This document shows positions 40,876-53,200 of a stretch of DNA of 64,000 nucleotides, piece after piece. The position numbers and the translations under genes are program-made. Location of the stretch: NCBI RefSeq assembly GCF_036850765.1, contig NC_089493.1:128346239-128410238 (forward strand), written 5' to 3'. The notes beneath the pieces were generated by a model. The model was not told the origin of the DNA, searched no databases, and worked only from the letters and a program-made list of their open reading frames with translations. How positions within the stretch are numbered: position 1 is the first letter of the stretch; each line of letters begins with the position of its first letter. The DNA comes from Saccopteryx bilineata (Eukaryota > Chordata > Mammalia > Chiroptera > Emballonuridae).

Positions 40876-41529
40876 TGTCACAGACTTTTTGATCTCCTGT
40901 GAATCCCATGGGGCTCTGGGCTGGGAATGGCTGCATCCTGACTCATGGCTTCCCAAGTGTAAGGATGCATGGGTTCTCCTCTCATGCCTGACAGCCAGCT
41001 TTGGAGGATGGCCAGGCTCTGCCAGCCACACTGCCTTCTGGTCTGGTTTCTCTGGCAAAGGACCCTGAGGATTTACTGCTTCTTTCTCATCTGGCTCTTC
41101 CAAGGCCCATCCAGACCTAAGGAGACAGCCTGGAGCACTGTCATGACTGGCCCCTTCCCAAAGATTTGGAGAGGTGGCCAAACCAGCAGCTATTCCAGCC
41201 ATGCTTTCATATGTCACTTGTCCCAACAGCTTTCATCCTTATCTTCTCAACTGTCTCTTGGAGCACTGGCTCTCAGCCTCTGGTTTGGAATTCATGAAAT
41301 TGGTGCTGCTGGAGTTGCAACCTGTCAGGGATGGCCTTGGAACACCAGGAGCAGAAACAGGAAGGGAAGGGCTTGTGGGGGTGGGGCAGCTTTGAATCCA
41401 CATAGCTGGTAAAGTCAGGAATGCTGGGGTCCGCTGTGACTGGACTTGCACGAGCGCCTCTCCAGTGCTGAAGGAAGCCCAGGGCCTTCTGAGGTCTGTT
41501 TTGGAAGCTCCTTGGTGATTTGGTTAAGT
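40876..41529. other. No recognised feature
   Basis: GC-rich unique-looking sequence. Opposing frames of 118 and 147 codons share the same bases, and neither has a recognisable domain or codon-use contrast. Not called as a gene. Confidence 0.45.
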
Positions 41530-41651
41530 GGGGGAGAAGAAAGGGGAGAGAAGCAGATGGTCACTTCTCTTGTGTGCCCTGACTGGGAATCGAACCTGGG
41601 ACATCACATACCAGGCAGATGCTGTATCCACTGAGCTAAATGGCCAGGGCT
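41530..41651 (-). mobile_element. Old tRNA-derived SINE fragment, Ves-type
   Basis: 'gagagaagcagatggtcacttc', 'tgtgccctgactgggaatcg' and 'ccactgagctaaatggccaggg' are the head region of an old Ves relative in reverse. The body is missing. Confidence 0.75.
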
Positions 41652-41694
41652 TGTTTTCTTTTTATGACTTCTTTTAAATAAGTTGTGCATTTTA

Positions 41695-42071
41695 TTATTT
41701 ATTTTTATTTTTTGTAGTTTTCTGCAGTAAGAAGCAGGGAGGCAGAGAGACAGACTCCCGCATGTGCCTGACAGGATCCACTAGGCATGCCCACTAGGGG
41801 ATAATGCTCTGCCCATCTGGGGCGTTGCTCTGTTGCAACCAGAGCCATTCTAGTGCCTGAGGCAGAGAATATGGAGCCATTCTCAGCACCAGGGCCAACT
41901 TTTGCTCCAATGGAGACTTGGCTGCAGGAGGGGAAGATAGAGAGAAAGGAGAAGGAGAAGGGTGGAAAAGCAGATGGGTGCTTCTCCTGTGTGCTCTGAC
42001 CAGAAATTGAACCCAGGACATCCACATGCCGAGCCAATGCTCTACCGCTGAGCCAACCAGCCAGGGCCAAT
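41695..42071 (-). mobile_element. Ves SINE
   Basis: Reverse copy with the exact 18-bp target duplication AATAAGTTGTGCATTTTA (41,677-41,694 and 42,072-42,089). More diverged than most here: the CTCF-like core is destroyed (CCACTAGGGGATA). Confidence 0.93.
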
Positions 42072-42734
42072 AATAAGTTGTGCATTTTAAATTTCATGTT
42101 ATATCCTTTGTAAAATTATTAGGTATACTGTTTGAAGTAATTGATTACAACGTATCTTGGTGTATTTTTCTTGTTTGTTTTTTTTTGCACTTGTAGTTTG
42201 TTGATTTTTTTGGCTATGTGAGTATATAATTTTCATCAAGTTTATAATTTTCAGCCATTATTTCATCAACATTTTTATTGTGCTTTCCCACTGAGAGGAT
42301 TGTAATTATCTGCGTCTTGGGCTTCTTGAAGTTGTCCCATAGCTTACCAATGTTCTGTTTATTTTTTTTTCCAGTCTTTTTTCTCTCAGTGTTTTATCTT
42401 GGGTCATTTCTATTGCTGTGTCTTTGAGTTTACCATTCTTTTCTTTGCAGTGTCTAGTCCCATCCAGTTTATTTTTCTTATCAGACATTGTATTTTTTTT
42501 TGTTATCTTTACATATATGATTTGGGTCTTTTTGATATCTTCCTTATCTTTACCAAACATGTTCAATCTTTCCATTAGCTACTTGAATATATGAAACACT
42601 ATTATAATAACTGCTTTAATATCCTTGTCTATTAATTCTGTTGTCTGTGTCATTTCTGGGTCAGTTTCAATTGACTGGTTTTCTCCTCATTATGCATCTA
42701 TTCTTCAACTACTTCTTTAATTCTTTTTTCTTTT

Positions 42735-43494
42735 TAGAGAGAGAGAGAAAGAGAGAGAGAGACAGGGAGGGAGAGAGCTGAGAAGTATCAATTCAGAGTT
42801 GTATCACTTTAGTTTTATTTATTTATTTATTTGTATTTTTCTGAAGTTGGAAACGGGGAGGCAGTCAGACAGACTCCCGCATGCGCCCGACCGGGATCCA
42901 CCCGGCATGCCCACCAGGGGGTGATGCTCTGCCCATCTGGGGCACTGCTCTGTTGCATCCAGAGCCATTCTAGCACCTGAGGCAGAGGCCACAGAACCAT
43001 CCTCAGCGCCCAGGCCAACTTTGCTCCAATGGAGCCTTGGCTGTGGGAGGGGAAGAGAGAGACAGAGAGGAAGGAGGGGGGGGTGGAGAAGCAGATGGGC
43101 GCTTCTCCTGTGTGCCCTGGCCGGGAATCGAACCTGGGACTCCTGCACGCCAGGCTGATGCTCTACCCCTGAGCCAACTGGCCAGGGCCTGTATCACTTT
43201 AGTTTATTAATTGCTTCTCATGTGTGCCTTGACTGGAGGGCTCCAGCCAAGAGCCAGTGACCCCTTGCCAGTGATCTTGGGCTTCAAGCCAGTGAATGAC
43301 CTTTGGGCTCAAGCCAGTGACCAAGGGGTCATGTCTATGATCCCATGCTCAAGCCAGTGATGCCACACTCAAGCTGGTGAGCTTGCACTCAAGCCAGATG
43401 AACCCGTGCTCAAGCTGACAACCTTGGGGTTTCAAACCTGGGACCTCAGTATCCTAGGTTGACATTCTATCCACTGTGCCACCCCTGGTCAGGC
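42735..43494 (-). mobile_element. SINE-B, split by Ves
   Basis: Left part 42,735-42,799 with (GA)n; right part 43,206-43,494 with several 'caagccagtga' units and the end 'ccactgtgccacccctggtcagg'. A Ves interrupts it. Confidence 0.88.
42816..43189 (-). mobile_element. Ves SINE inside SINE-B
   Basis: Target duplication TGTATCACTTTAGTTT at 42,800-42,815 and 43,190-43,205, exact. It has one internal unit, and its CTCF-like core at 42,911-42,923 has one C-to-T change (CCACCAGGGGGTG), as CpG decay would give. Confidence 0.93.
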
Positions 43495-44274
43495 CCATAC
43501 TTAATTTTTTATTAGATGTTAGACATAGTCAATTTTACCTTGCTGAATGCTAGTATATTTATTATTTCTATAAAATTCTCAAACTTTATTCTGAGATGCA
43601 GCTAAGTTATTTGGGAACAGTTTGTTTTTTTTCAGGTCTTACTTTTAAGCTTTCTTAGGCTGAATCAGAACAGATGGATTTTAGGGTTAATTCTGGTCTC
43701 CCAAATTAGGCAAAACCTTTTCTGGTACTTTACCCAATACCCACAAATTCCAAAGTTTTCCAATGGGGCTGTTGAGGACAAGAGCCATTTTTAGCCTTGA
43801 TTGAGCTCCAGAAATTTTCCTTCTAATTTTTTTTTTCTTTCCTTGGTCTTAGATTGTTTTTCTACATGTATATACTGATCAGAACTTAGCTACAGACTCA
43901 AAGAGAACTTTCTACAGGTCTCTATAGCTCTCTTTCTATGGTTATCCCTCTATTTTCTAGTCTCTGGCTTTTGAATCCTAGTGACTTTAGCATGCCACCT
44001 TTATGCTGCCAACTCTGGAGACTGGAGACTGCTGGGTTCCTCTTGCCTGCAATGTGGCCTGGGCGTTGTCTGGGCAGTGAGGTGGGGCAATCACAGTACT
44101 CATGTCCATTCTCACAAGATCACTATTTTTTGCTTTCTGATACCCAGTATCTTGTAACACCTGTTCCATGCATGGGGGGGGGGGGGTTCTTAGTTGTTTT
44201 AGGCCAAAACATAGCTAGTGGCAGAATTCATGCTGTTGCCTCAGTATTTACTCATTGCAATGTGAGCAGGGGTG

Positions 44275-44470
44275 AAAGTCATGCCCTTGCAATCAAACAT
44301 GCCATGGTTTGGATCTTGGCTCTGCCAGTTTCTGGGGTAATGTTGGACAAATTATTTCACCAATTAGAACCTCAGTTTCCTTATTTGTAAGAGAAGTTGA
44401 ATGATATCTAACTGTAAGGTTGTTGCAAGGATTCATAATGCATAGAAAGTGACTAGCATTGGGTAACAGG
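44275..44470 (-). mobile_element. MIR SINE
   Basis: 'tttggatcttggctctgccagtttct', 'acctcagtttccttatttgtaagag' and 'aaggttgttgcaaggattcataatgcat' are the complement of MIR. Confidence 0.85.
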
Positions 44471-44929
44471 CTCAAAAACATAATTTAACAACCACATGAA
44501 TAGAGGCAGGGTTATTTTTTTAATGGCTCAAATTTCTTCATTGTCTTCTCCAGCTCTGTTCCCTGGGAAAATCTAACCATTCCTCTTGAGCTCCCAATAA
44601 AGGGTGTGGGTGAGTATAACTACATATCTTGCACCCTCAGTGGGTAGCAGTCACATAGAGAACTTCCAATAGCACATACTGAAAACATCACGAACATTTG
44701 GCTGCATGGAACATTATAATGATCCCTTCTCTGAGGCAGACTGTCTTTACTAATGAGGTTGGGTTTGAGCCAATGTTAAATACAGTTTGCATGTACAGAT
44801 CGCACACCGATTTGCGGAAAAGGGGCTCAGAAACATTTTCGGTCTAAGGACAGGCCAGCTATGATTAAAGCTTTGCTTCAGATAATGCTCCCTTCCTCTC
44901 TCTGTCTCTCTCTCTCTCTCTGCCTCCAT
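44471..44929. other. No recognised feature
   Basis: Unique-looking sequence ending in a (TC)n microsatellite (about 44,893-44,920). Confidence 0.4.
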
Positions 44930-45135
44930 TTTTATGAGCACTTTATATATTAAGAATATTAATCTTTTATCATGTTTGTTGTATGCACACACTTCTCATT
45001 TGTTATTCAAGTCTGGTTTTAAATTCAAATACATTTTAAATTCAAATACGTTTTAAACAGAATTTTAACATTTTTTATGCAGTTAAACTCTGGATTTTTT
45101 TTTCCCTTTTGAAATTTCTCTATTACAGTTAGGCC
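44930..45135 (-). mobile_element. Old L1 fragment
   Basis: 'atatattaagaatattaatcttttatcatg' and 'atttgttattcaagtctggtttt' resemble L1 sequence near the ORF2 end in reverse. It includes a small duplication of 'ttttaaattcaaatac'. Confidence 0.5.
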
Positions 45136-45794
45136 TTGAAAAAATCCCATCCGGCAACTGAATAAACATTGATCTTGGTTTTCTTCCAGGTTTTAACATT
45201 TTATTTCTTACTCTAATTAGAATTTGTTTTGACTTTGATGTGCAGTGTAAGGTGTGAAGGTGTTGTAGCTGAGATAATTAATACCAGCTACCACAGCTGT
45301 CACCCCCTGAATTCTCAGTGCCTCAGCACAGCAGACTTCATTCTCACTGATCTCAAACCCAATGCAAGGCAGGTGACATTCACTTGGGGACCCAGGCTGC
45401 CCTGCCTGCAGTCCCACCATCTCAGTATTTCACTTCCCATTGGGGGACCCCCTCAAATGTTTGGTAAGCACTCACTGTTTCTGCCTCAAGACTTAATTAG
45501 TTTTTCCAAATAACTGACCAACGACATGACCTGGCGCCATTTACTATTCACATAGGAAGTGACGTCTGTACTATGGTCTGGCCTGCCACATTTTGTTTTA
45601 TTAGGAACTGTACTTTCCTTTCAAACTGGTTTTACAGTATGTTTTAACATCCTCCAGGGTGAAGTCCTCCCTCATTATTTTTCTTTTTCAAACTTTTCTT
45701 GGCTGCTACATACCATTGTGTCATATCACATATTATATATGATCTATTAGCTCTATTGTCACCTCAGAGACTGTACCCACACCCAAGGATATCT
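45136..45794. other. No recognised feature
   Basis: Unique-looking. The 94-codon frame at 45,229-45,513 and its reverse shadow carry no known domain. Confidence 0.4.
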
Positions 45795-45959
45795 GCTATG
45801 GACTGAATGTGTCTCTCCCAAATTCATATAAGAAATCTCTAATGTGATGGATTAGGAAGTGAGGTCTTTGGGAGTATTAGGCCATGGTGGGGTGGGGGGG
45901 GCATAATAGGATTATTGTGCTTATAAGAAGAAAGAGAGATTTTTCTTAAAATCTCTCAA

Positions 45960-47868
45960 ACAAGCAGCATCTGGCCTTAGTGTGCCCTGTACCTCTCACT
46001 CAGTGGCCTGACACTAGTAGCAGCCATCCTGGTTTGCCCAGGCCTCGCCTGGGCAACTCCAAGCCCAGCATAGTAGCAGCCATCTGCAGATCACCTTGTA
46101 GTTCAGGGTGGACCCAGGCAGAACACAGGGTTGTGGCTGACATTGGCCTGCACCTCTCAGGAAGCCCCAGAGCCAGGGCACCCCATGGATAGCTTCTGAC
46201 CACACTAAACTATCACCATCCAGCCATCCCTAATGGCACTAGAGCCCTGCTAAAGTAAATCTGCTCTGTGGGGTGGGCCCCTGCACAGCTGATCCTCCAT
46301 GGTGGTCGGAGGTTGGTGGTCAGTGGTTGCAGCTAGTCCTTGTAGCTAATCAGCCTGGGAGTAAATCCCTCCCATCAACATGCCAACAGCAATCAAGGCT
46401 CAACGACAAGAGGAGAGTATACACAGCCCACACAGGGAGTACACCTTGAGTGCCCAGCTCTGGTGATCAGGGAAGCTGTGCTCCTGGACCCCACAGAACA
46501 CCTACTATATTAGATCAGTCTATCAAGCCTGGGAGACATAGCAGCTTTGCCTAATACATAGTAACAGACACAGGGAGGTTGCCAAAGTGAGGAGACTAAG
46601 AAACACATCCTAAGTAGAAGAACAGAATGAAACTCCAGAAAAAGAACTAAACAAGTGGAGACATCTATCAGATGCAGAGTTTAAAATACTGGTTATATGG
46701 ATGCTCAAGTGAATTAGTAAGAACCTCAAAAGCATAAAAAGGACTATTCAGAAATGAAAAATACTAACTGAAAAACAGAATAATTTATAGGAAATCAACA
46801 GTGGAGTAGATGAAGCCAAGAAACAAATCAGTGATTGGAATATAAGGAAGCAAAAACAAAACAAAACAAAAAAACAAAAGAAAGAAAGAAAGGAAAAAAA
46901 CCCCCACCAGAACAGCAAAAGGGAAAAAGAATCCCCCCCCCCAAATCTGATAGTGTAAGGAGCCTCTGGGACAGCTTCAAGCTTACCAACATTCACATCA
47001 TATAGGTGCCAGAAGGAAAAGACAAAGAGCAAGAAATTTATAACCTATTTGAAGAATTAAAGACAGACAACTTCCATAATCTGGTGAAAGAAATAGACAT
47101 ACAAATCCAGGAAGCTCAAAGAGTCCCAAAAAAGATGAACCCAATGAGGCCCACACTAAGACACATCATAATTAAAATGCCAAAGGCTAAAGACAGAATT
47201 TTAAAAGCAGAAAGAGAAAAGCATTAGTTACCTACAAGAAAGCTCCCAAAAGACTGTCAGATGATTTCTCAATAGAAACTTTGCAGGCCAGTAGGGATTG
47301 GCAAAAGTTATTTATTCAAAGTGATAAAAAGCAAGGACCTACAACCAAGATTATTCTACCCAGAAAAGCTATTATTTAGAATCAAAGGACAGTTTAAGAG
47401 CTTCCCAGACAAGAAAAATCTAAAGGAGTTCATCACACCCAAACCAGTAGTATTACATGAAACATTCAAAGGTCTTTTTTAGAAGAAGAAAAAAAGATAA
47501 TAAATATGAACAATAAAATGGCAACAAATACATATCTATCAACAACTGAATCCAAGAAACAAATGAACCAGCAGAACAGAAGCAGACTCACAAATACAGA
47601 GAACATTTTGACAGTTGCCAAATGGGAGTGGGGTTGGGGGGATGGTGTAAAAGGTGACGGGATTATGAAGTACAAATTTGTTGTTAAAGAATAGTCACAG
47701 GGATATAAAATACAGCAAAAGGAATATAATTAATAATATTCTAATAACTATATACATTGTCAGATTGGTGCGAGATTTATTGGGATGATCACTTAGCAAG
47801 TTATGTAATGTCTAATCATTGGGGTATACACCTGAAACTAATATAATAGTGTATAAAATAAAAAAGAA
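45960..47868 (+). mobile_element. HAL1 copy, plus strand, 5'-shortened
   Basis: Same family as 29,843-33,743 in the other direction. 'ggggtgggcccctgcacagctgatcctcc' and 'tcagcctgggagtaaatccc' match the 5' UTR there, followed by ORF1 relics and the 3' end 'tggggtatacacctgaaactaatataata'. ORF1 is followed directly by the 3' UTR with no ORF2, as in HAL1. The 3' UTR has an A-rich end. Edges within the LTR are approximate. Confidence 0.78.
46935..47224 (+). pseudogene. HAL1 ORF1 relic, RNA-binding domain
   Basis: The open part from 47,006 reads 'VPEGKDKEQEIYNLFEE' (after an upstream 'SVRSLWDSFK' interrupted by a stop) and runs through 'EAQRVPKKMNPMRPTLRHIIIKMPKAKDR'. This is the RRM and start of the C-terminal domain of an L1-type ORF1 protein, which coats element RNA and acts as a nucleic-acid chaperone. 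Only about 73 codons stay open; the coiled coil upstream is frameshifted and the C-terminal end continues in another frame. Confidence 0.75.
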
Positions 47869-48080
47869 GAGGAAGAAAGGTAGCCCCCTTCCCATGCCAT
47901 GCAAGGACAGAGGGAGAAGATAGCTGTCTACAGGCCAGGAGATGAGGTCTCGCTGGACATCAGATCTGCCCGTTTCATTAGCTTGGACTTCTCAGTCTCC
48001 AGACTATGAGAAATAAAAGTTTGTTGTTTAACCACCCAGTCTATGGCATTTTGTGTGATAGCAGTCCAAACCGACTCAGA

Positions 48081-48576
48081 CAATGTCCAAATGTATCATA
48101 TATCTTCATCTTTTACCCCTTTTCCAAACTCCAGTCCCACATTTCCAGGTGCCTGGAAATACCTGAAAATTTGGCTAGCCTCTCTGGTGAGAACTAGATC
48201 ATGCAGCAGCCAATGGCTGATATATTTTTTAGAGGCAGAGGTATAGAAGTGAGCTGGGACAAGAAGAAGAGCCGATGCCTCAAAATAGTCCCCCACCTCC
48301 ACTTAAAACCTGGAGAAATAAGTAGTAAGATGTGCTAGTTCCAATGTCTCCTTACTCAGGAGGGCCCACCCCATCTGAGGAACCCTTGAGAAAGTCATTT
48401 CAGCCCCTCATGAATCTACACTCTCCTCCCTGTGGCCAGGGTTGAAGGGGCAGGAGAAGAGAAGTACAGCAAGGGTCCTGTGGTACCAGCTTGGAGGAGG
48501 AATTCAGAAGCTAGGTTTTCAGGAAGATGTGGCTGCTCTTGCACAATCTGCAATGAAAAACCGATGTCCCTAACAC
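48081..48576. other. No recognised feature
   Basis: Unique-looking sequence. Confidence 0.4.
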
Positions 48577-48838
48577 TGTAATAATTGTAATGGCTTCTAG
48601 TGTTTGAACACCTACAACATGCTGGCCATTTTTGACCACCAACTCATTTGACCTTTGTAACTACCCAGCAAGCTAACCAGTGTGACTCTGGTGTACAGAC
48701 AAGGAAACTCAGGTGCAGAAGTGTTGAGTAACTTACTCAGGGCTACAGAGCCAATGAGGGGCAGAGCTAGGATCTAAACCTAGGCCAGTTGACTCCCACA
48801 TCTGTGCTCGATGTACACGGCTATGCTGTATTTGCAGC
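48577..48838 (+). mobile_element. MIR SINE, nearly full length
   Basis: 'tagtgtttgaacacctacaacatgctgg', 'gtgtacagacaaggaaactcaggtgcag' and 'gtaacttactcagggctacagagccaatgagg' in order span almost all of MIR, about 260 bp. Confidence 0.9.
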
Positions 48839-50242
48839 CTTTCAAAATGGTAAGGAGACGAGAATGCTTACAAGCTTCTGAACAGAATTGAAAATTGTCT
48901 TGAAAATTTGTTGTAGCTGTGTAGGAGGGGTGCAGTGGAGGGAGAATTTAAAACACTCTCCCTGGGACACGCTGAAGAAGAGTGACGTGTGTGGTAACTT
49001 GGGAACCAATTGGCTGGAATAACCAAAACTGAGTTTCCGGGCATTAGACAATTGCTTACATTTGTTCTTTGCTTCAACAAGTAGATCAGATATTAAGAAA
49101 CAGGCTATTTTTTTTTCTACTATACAATGCAGAGAAACTTGGTGAGAAATTTAATGAGCCTTGAGCTGAACCTGGGTGAGGAGACAGCTGCAATGTAGAT
49201 CAGGGTAGAGACCAGATGACCTCCTAGATGACTGAAAGCCAAATAAGAAGCAAATATGTTCTATCTGTGTTAAAAGAAATCACCAGTGCTCCAAGGCTCC
49301 CCTTTTCCATGGCATTGAATCTTCAGCATTATTATGCCTTAGGAAAAGCAGTCTCCCTGATTGGCCCTCAGTGGTCACTAGACAGGATGATCACATTCTT
49401 TTAGTCTAAAGACTGATTTCATGGTAGGTTGTTTGGGCCAGTTTGGATTTGGGAGCAGAAAATAAACCTTACTTGTAGAACATATTGCAAGAGAAATGCT
49501 GAAGAGACACAGTGGAATAGGTTTACCCCAGGCCATGCTCCTTCTGGTGCCCTTTGCCACCAACCGAAGTCACCACATAGCTGAGGAGAGTCCTAGACAA
49601 CAGGAAAACTCTAGCATGTTTGGAACCTGCTGAACACAAGGCTACATCCATACTGTTTAGAGCACAAGAAACGGTTACGTGTTTTGCCTAGTGTGCTGTT
49701 CCCTTCATGATTACATCCATGTGTATTTCAGAAGAACTTCAGTCTTCTGTTTTTTATTCATTTACACTTTATACTTCAAAAGATTGTTTTGTAAGAGCCA
49801 CTCAATGCACAAGAAAATCTCATGAGTTTTTCTTCTAAATGAGCCAAAAACTTTCCAAGAATCAGGAAGCTGCAAGTTGCCAAGAATAAATAAATGAACT
49901 CCAGAAGGTTCAAGTTTGGTTTAAAACTCTGTAAGGTTTAAGTAGGTTCTATGTCTGGCTTAACTCCATGTTCTCATCTAAGACATAAACCACAAGAGGG
50001 AATACTATTCTTGGCAAGCATTCTTTTTTTTCCTCCCAAGCTTTGAATTTAATGGTCACTTCCAATAATGATTAATTAAAAATCTTAGCAAAATAGTTAT
50101 AATACAACAACAAGAGGAGGAATAAAGGCATGGCAGAAGAACTCTTGTCCTACCTAAAGGTAGGCAGCCTCAGGCTTGGTTTTGTTCTGCAATTTGCTGG
50201 AAAAAGCAAATCTTATTTGCACCTTTGTTTCCTGATCTATGA
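48839..50242. other. No recognised feature
   Basis: About 1.4 kb of AT-rich unique-looking sequence. Frames are at most 70 codons and have no domains. Confidence 0.45.
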
Positions 50243-50274
50243 AATATACAATAATATATATATTATTGTATATT
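50243..50274. repeat. 32-bp perfect palindrome
   Basis: AATATACAATAATATA followed by its exact reverse complement, no spacer. A 22-bp tandem repeat of 'attctgtgataaaaattcaaa' follows (50,272-50,315). Confidence 0.9.
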
Positions 50275-50477
50275 CTGTGATAAAAATTCAAACATTCTGT
50301 GATAAAAATTCAAAATAACCCCTTGTCTCATTCAGGGAGCAAGTAGTCTGGGGATCAAAATTGTTGGTCAACATTGGAATTAGTTATTTAAAAAAAAGAA
50401 AGAAAGAAAGTGAAAGTAGGCTGGTGAAGGACTAGAAGAAGATGTGTGGTTGAGAAAAAGTGAGGGGGGTATCATAG

Positions 50478-50812
50478 TCAGTTAGGGCTGCTATAGCAGG
50501 ATTCCATAAACAAGAATCATTTATTTCTCACAGTTCTGGGGCTGGAAGTCTGAAATCCAGGTCCCAGCATGGTGGGTGATGGTGAGTGCCCACTCCCTGG
50601 CTCGCAGACAGCTGTCTTCTCACTGTATCCTCATTTGGCCAAGAGTGAACTCTGGTCTCTTCATTCCCTTGTAAGGGCCCCGGTCTCAGCCTGAGGGCTG
50701 TAACCCCACAACTTCATCCGAGCTCAATTACATCTCTGAACACCACCAAATGAGGATTATGTCTTTAACATGTGAATTGGGAGGGACACAAATATTCAGT
50801 CTATAGCTAGGG
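50478..50812 (-). mobile_element. MaLR LTR (MST/MLT1 class)
   Basis: Reverse copy: 'cagttagggctgctatagcagg', 'tttatttctcacagttctggggctggaagtc', 'tctggtctcttcattcccttgtaagg' and 'gaattgggagggacacaaatattcagtc'. Confidence 0.82.
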
Positions 50813-51751
50813 GTGTCACAGGTGTTGGTATCTCACCCAAGTCCCCATTCGGGACTGTGCACCCAGCTCCTAGGTGCTCTGAGTGTTGGCGATTAATAGC
50901 TCACGTCTGCACTCTTGCCTGTGGCGAGCTCTGGACTGCTGGTGGCTGGAGATGTGGGAGGTTATAAATCCTGCCCTGTCAGGTGGCATCTTGGCCAATG
51001 GGGCCAATGGCTGACCAGTGGGGAAGGCCAATGGCCCAGCCCCTTTGCCTCTGGGCCTTGATGCCCCTGGCTCACCAGAGATCTTGGTGAGCCTGCATTT
51101 TCCCTGATATCCTTGCAGGGCTCCTTCTCCTGCTTTTCCTGCTTCTCTCCCTCCTCACTCTCAGCTTTCTTCTGAGCACATTTCCTTTAAGATGTCACTT
51201 GCCCAACAATCCCCATCTCAGGTACTGATTCTGGGGACCTTACCAAAAATGAGGGGAAGAAGAAAGATGAGCTATGCAAGGGACCCATTCATTTTACCAG
51301 AACCATGCCAGGCTCCCGTGTCCCAGGCCTGGCACAGCCCAGGTCATGAGGGAGAGAGCAGGGGTGCAGGGCACCAGAGAACCCCTAATGACAGAGCTCT
51401 GTGGTCTGGACAAGAGTTTTATTCAGCCAACTAGCCAGCAGTGGTTCCCGGAGAGTTACTACTTCAGTGGCTCTGGGCCTGCAAGCAGCTTCACTTGGGT
51501 CAATTCAGTTCATGCTGAAGGCTGACCAAACTGTGCCTGCATGTGCTGAGGCCTCAGCAGCTGGCTGAGAATGGGAGCGGGTGGACGGGCGTCATAGTAG
51601 GGGATGGACAGCATCTGTTCTTCCCAGGAGATGCATGGATGCAGGACTAAGGGATCCGAGAAGGAGGAATAATCACATTTATCTCAAAGATCAGAAAAAT
51701 CTTTCTGGAGGAGATGGCATTTATTCCCAAACCCTATGGATGTGTCTGATT
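50813..51751. other. No recognised feature
   Basis: Moderately GC-rich, unique-looking. Overlapping frames of 80 and 83 codons at 51,192-51,525 have no domain. Confidence 0.4.
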
Positions 51752-51917
51752 TTTTAAAATCAATTTTAAGAAAGACAGAGAGAGAGAAGCAATCATTTGC
51801 TGTCCACTTAGTTGCATGTTCATTGGTCACTTCTAGTATGTGCTCTGACCGGGGATCAAACATGCAACCTTGGTGTTTTGGAATAATTCTCTAACCAACT
51901 GAGCTACCTGGCCAGGG
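51752..51917 (-). mobile_element. Old tRNA-derived SINE
   Basis: Short reverse element: A/T-rich tail, 'gaaagacagagagagagaag', and the tRNA-like end 'ctaaccaactgagctacctggccaggg'. GGATGTGTCTGA before and GGATGTATCTGA after are its target duplication. It is shorter than Ves and looks like an older relative. Confidence 0.82.
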
Positions 51918-52021
51918 TTGGGATGTATCTGACTTTAAAATGTAGAGACTAAGGTGGGAAAAGGTGTCTTATCTAAATAAACATTTTTATACACACACAC
52001 ATACACACAAACACACACGTA

Positions 52022-52151
52022 CGGGGTAGGGCAAAAGTAGGTTTACAGTTGTTTGTATGGAAAATGATACAACAGTTGATAAATAATAACACAAGAATAA
52101 ACTCTGTGTCTCATGTACTCACAACTCTAAACCTACTTATGCCCCGCCCTG
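52022..52151. mobile_element. Mariner-type MITE, 130 bp
   Basis: The ends CGGGGTAGGGCAAAAGTAGG and (complement of right end) CAGGGCGGGGCATAAGTAGG are inverted repeats, with TA on both sides (52,020-52,021 and 52,152-52,153). A known short mammalian mariner type; no frame. Confidence 0.88.
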
Positions 52152-52153
52152 TA

Positions 52154-53200
52154 TGCATGTGCATGCGCTTGTGTTTTCTCCATGAATCTACCTTGGGTGT
52201 GATTCACAGGTCTGAGACACCGCATGGGGAATTGAAACCAAGATCCCCGGGGACTTAGAGCCCCAGGATCTGTTTTCCTTCTGGTGGAAGCTCTATGTCC
52301 CTAGTGAGTGTCTCAGATACTTTCCAGACACACTCCCTTTTCCATAGTCCTATATGATGGCATATGTGACTCATTCAGGGAGGGCTACAGACCTCAATCC
52401 CCAAGGGCACATTGGGGTGATGATAAGTGAAGGGGAGAGAGTATGAAAGCTCCCTAAAGACAGGGACCAAGGCTGAGCAAGGGCAGGAGAGAATACTGTG
52501 TGCCTGAAAGTCTGCACATCAGGGGATTCTCAGAGGGAGGAGAGAAAGCAAGCGAAGGCAAAACGGCAACTGGGGGTGGGTGGTGGGCACCAGCAGATGG
52601 TCTGCCTCACTGCTGGGGATGAAGCAGCAACTGTAGACAAAGACGCCATCCTGGAAGAGGAGGACAGCCACACTGGCCCTTCTGGAGGAGTTCTTGGCCA
52701 AGCTGGAAAGAGAGGCCTGTCGCCTTCTGCCAAGAAGAGGAATAAATAAAGGATAGTGTCATTCCTTTTGTTTTCATCTCTGAGAGAGTCAGGGAGCAAA
52801 GACGGATGGATGAAGAGTGTTGAGAACTGCAATTGCTTTATGCAAAGGTCAGGAAAGGTGCAGGTTGCACTAGAACCCTTCAGGTTGTCTAACAGGAGAG
52901 ATGGCAGTGGGAATGAACAACCAGGGACCAATCAGAACCACCAAAGAGAGAGGACTGGATACTATTCTGACTTTGTGTTTCACAGAATGTTTATACAGCA
53001 ATCCCTTCTGGGGTTTTTCTTGTGTGTGTGTGGTTTTTTTAGTATTTCTCTTAGTGTTTTTAAGTTTAGAAAACTATTCCTTTCAAGAGGTTTGGGTTTC
53101 TTATTCCTCAAGTTTTATAAAATATGAAAAATTAACTCTTTAAAATCCCTGGAATTTATTTTGTTACATAGAGTGAGGTGAGGATCTCATTTAAAAAATA
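52154..53200. other. No recognised feature
   Basis: Unique-looking. Opposed frames of 83-133 codons around 52,498-53,127 lack domains and read through each other's sequence. Confidence 0.45.

Larger units (their letters stand above)
42090..44080 (-). mobile_element. Old L1 5' UTR/ORF1 region, split by SINEs
   Basis: 'cttgaagttgtcccatagct', 'tgggtcatttctattgctgtgtc' and, after the SINEs, 'ttctgagatgcagctaagttatttgg' and 'tcaggtcttacttttaagctttcttagg' follow the 5' part of an old mammalian L1 (or HAL1) in reverse. No frame is intact. Confidence 0.65.
45795..48080 (+). mobile_element. MaLR LTR, split by HAL1
   Basis: The left part 45,795-45,950 ('ctatggactgaatgtgtctctccc', 'gaagtgaggtctttgggagt', 'gcttataagaag') and right part 47,880-48,080 ('gcaaggacagaggga', 'tctccagactatgagaaataaa', 'ccacccagtctatggcat') make one LTR. 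A HAL1 copy fills the middle. Confidence 0.8.

Noticed and set aside
40969..41412. 147-codon frame in GC-rich unique sequence
   Set aside because: Opposed frames of similar length use the same bases, no domain or signal peptide is seen, and there are no splice or promoter cues.
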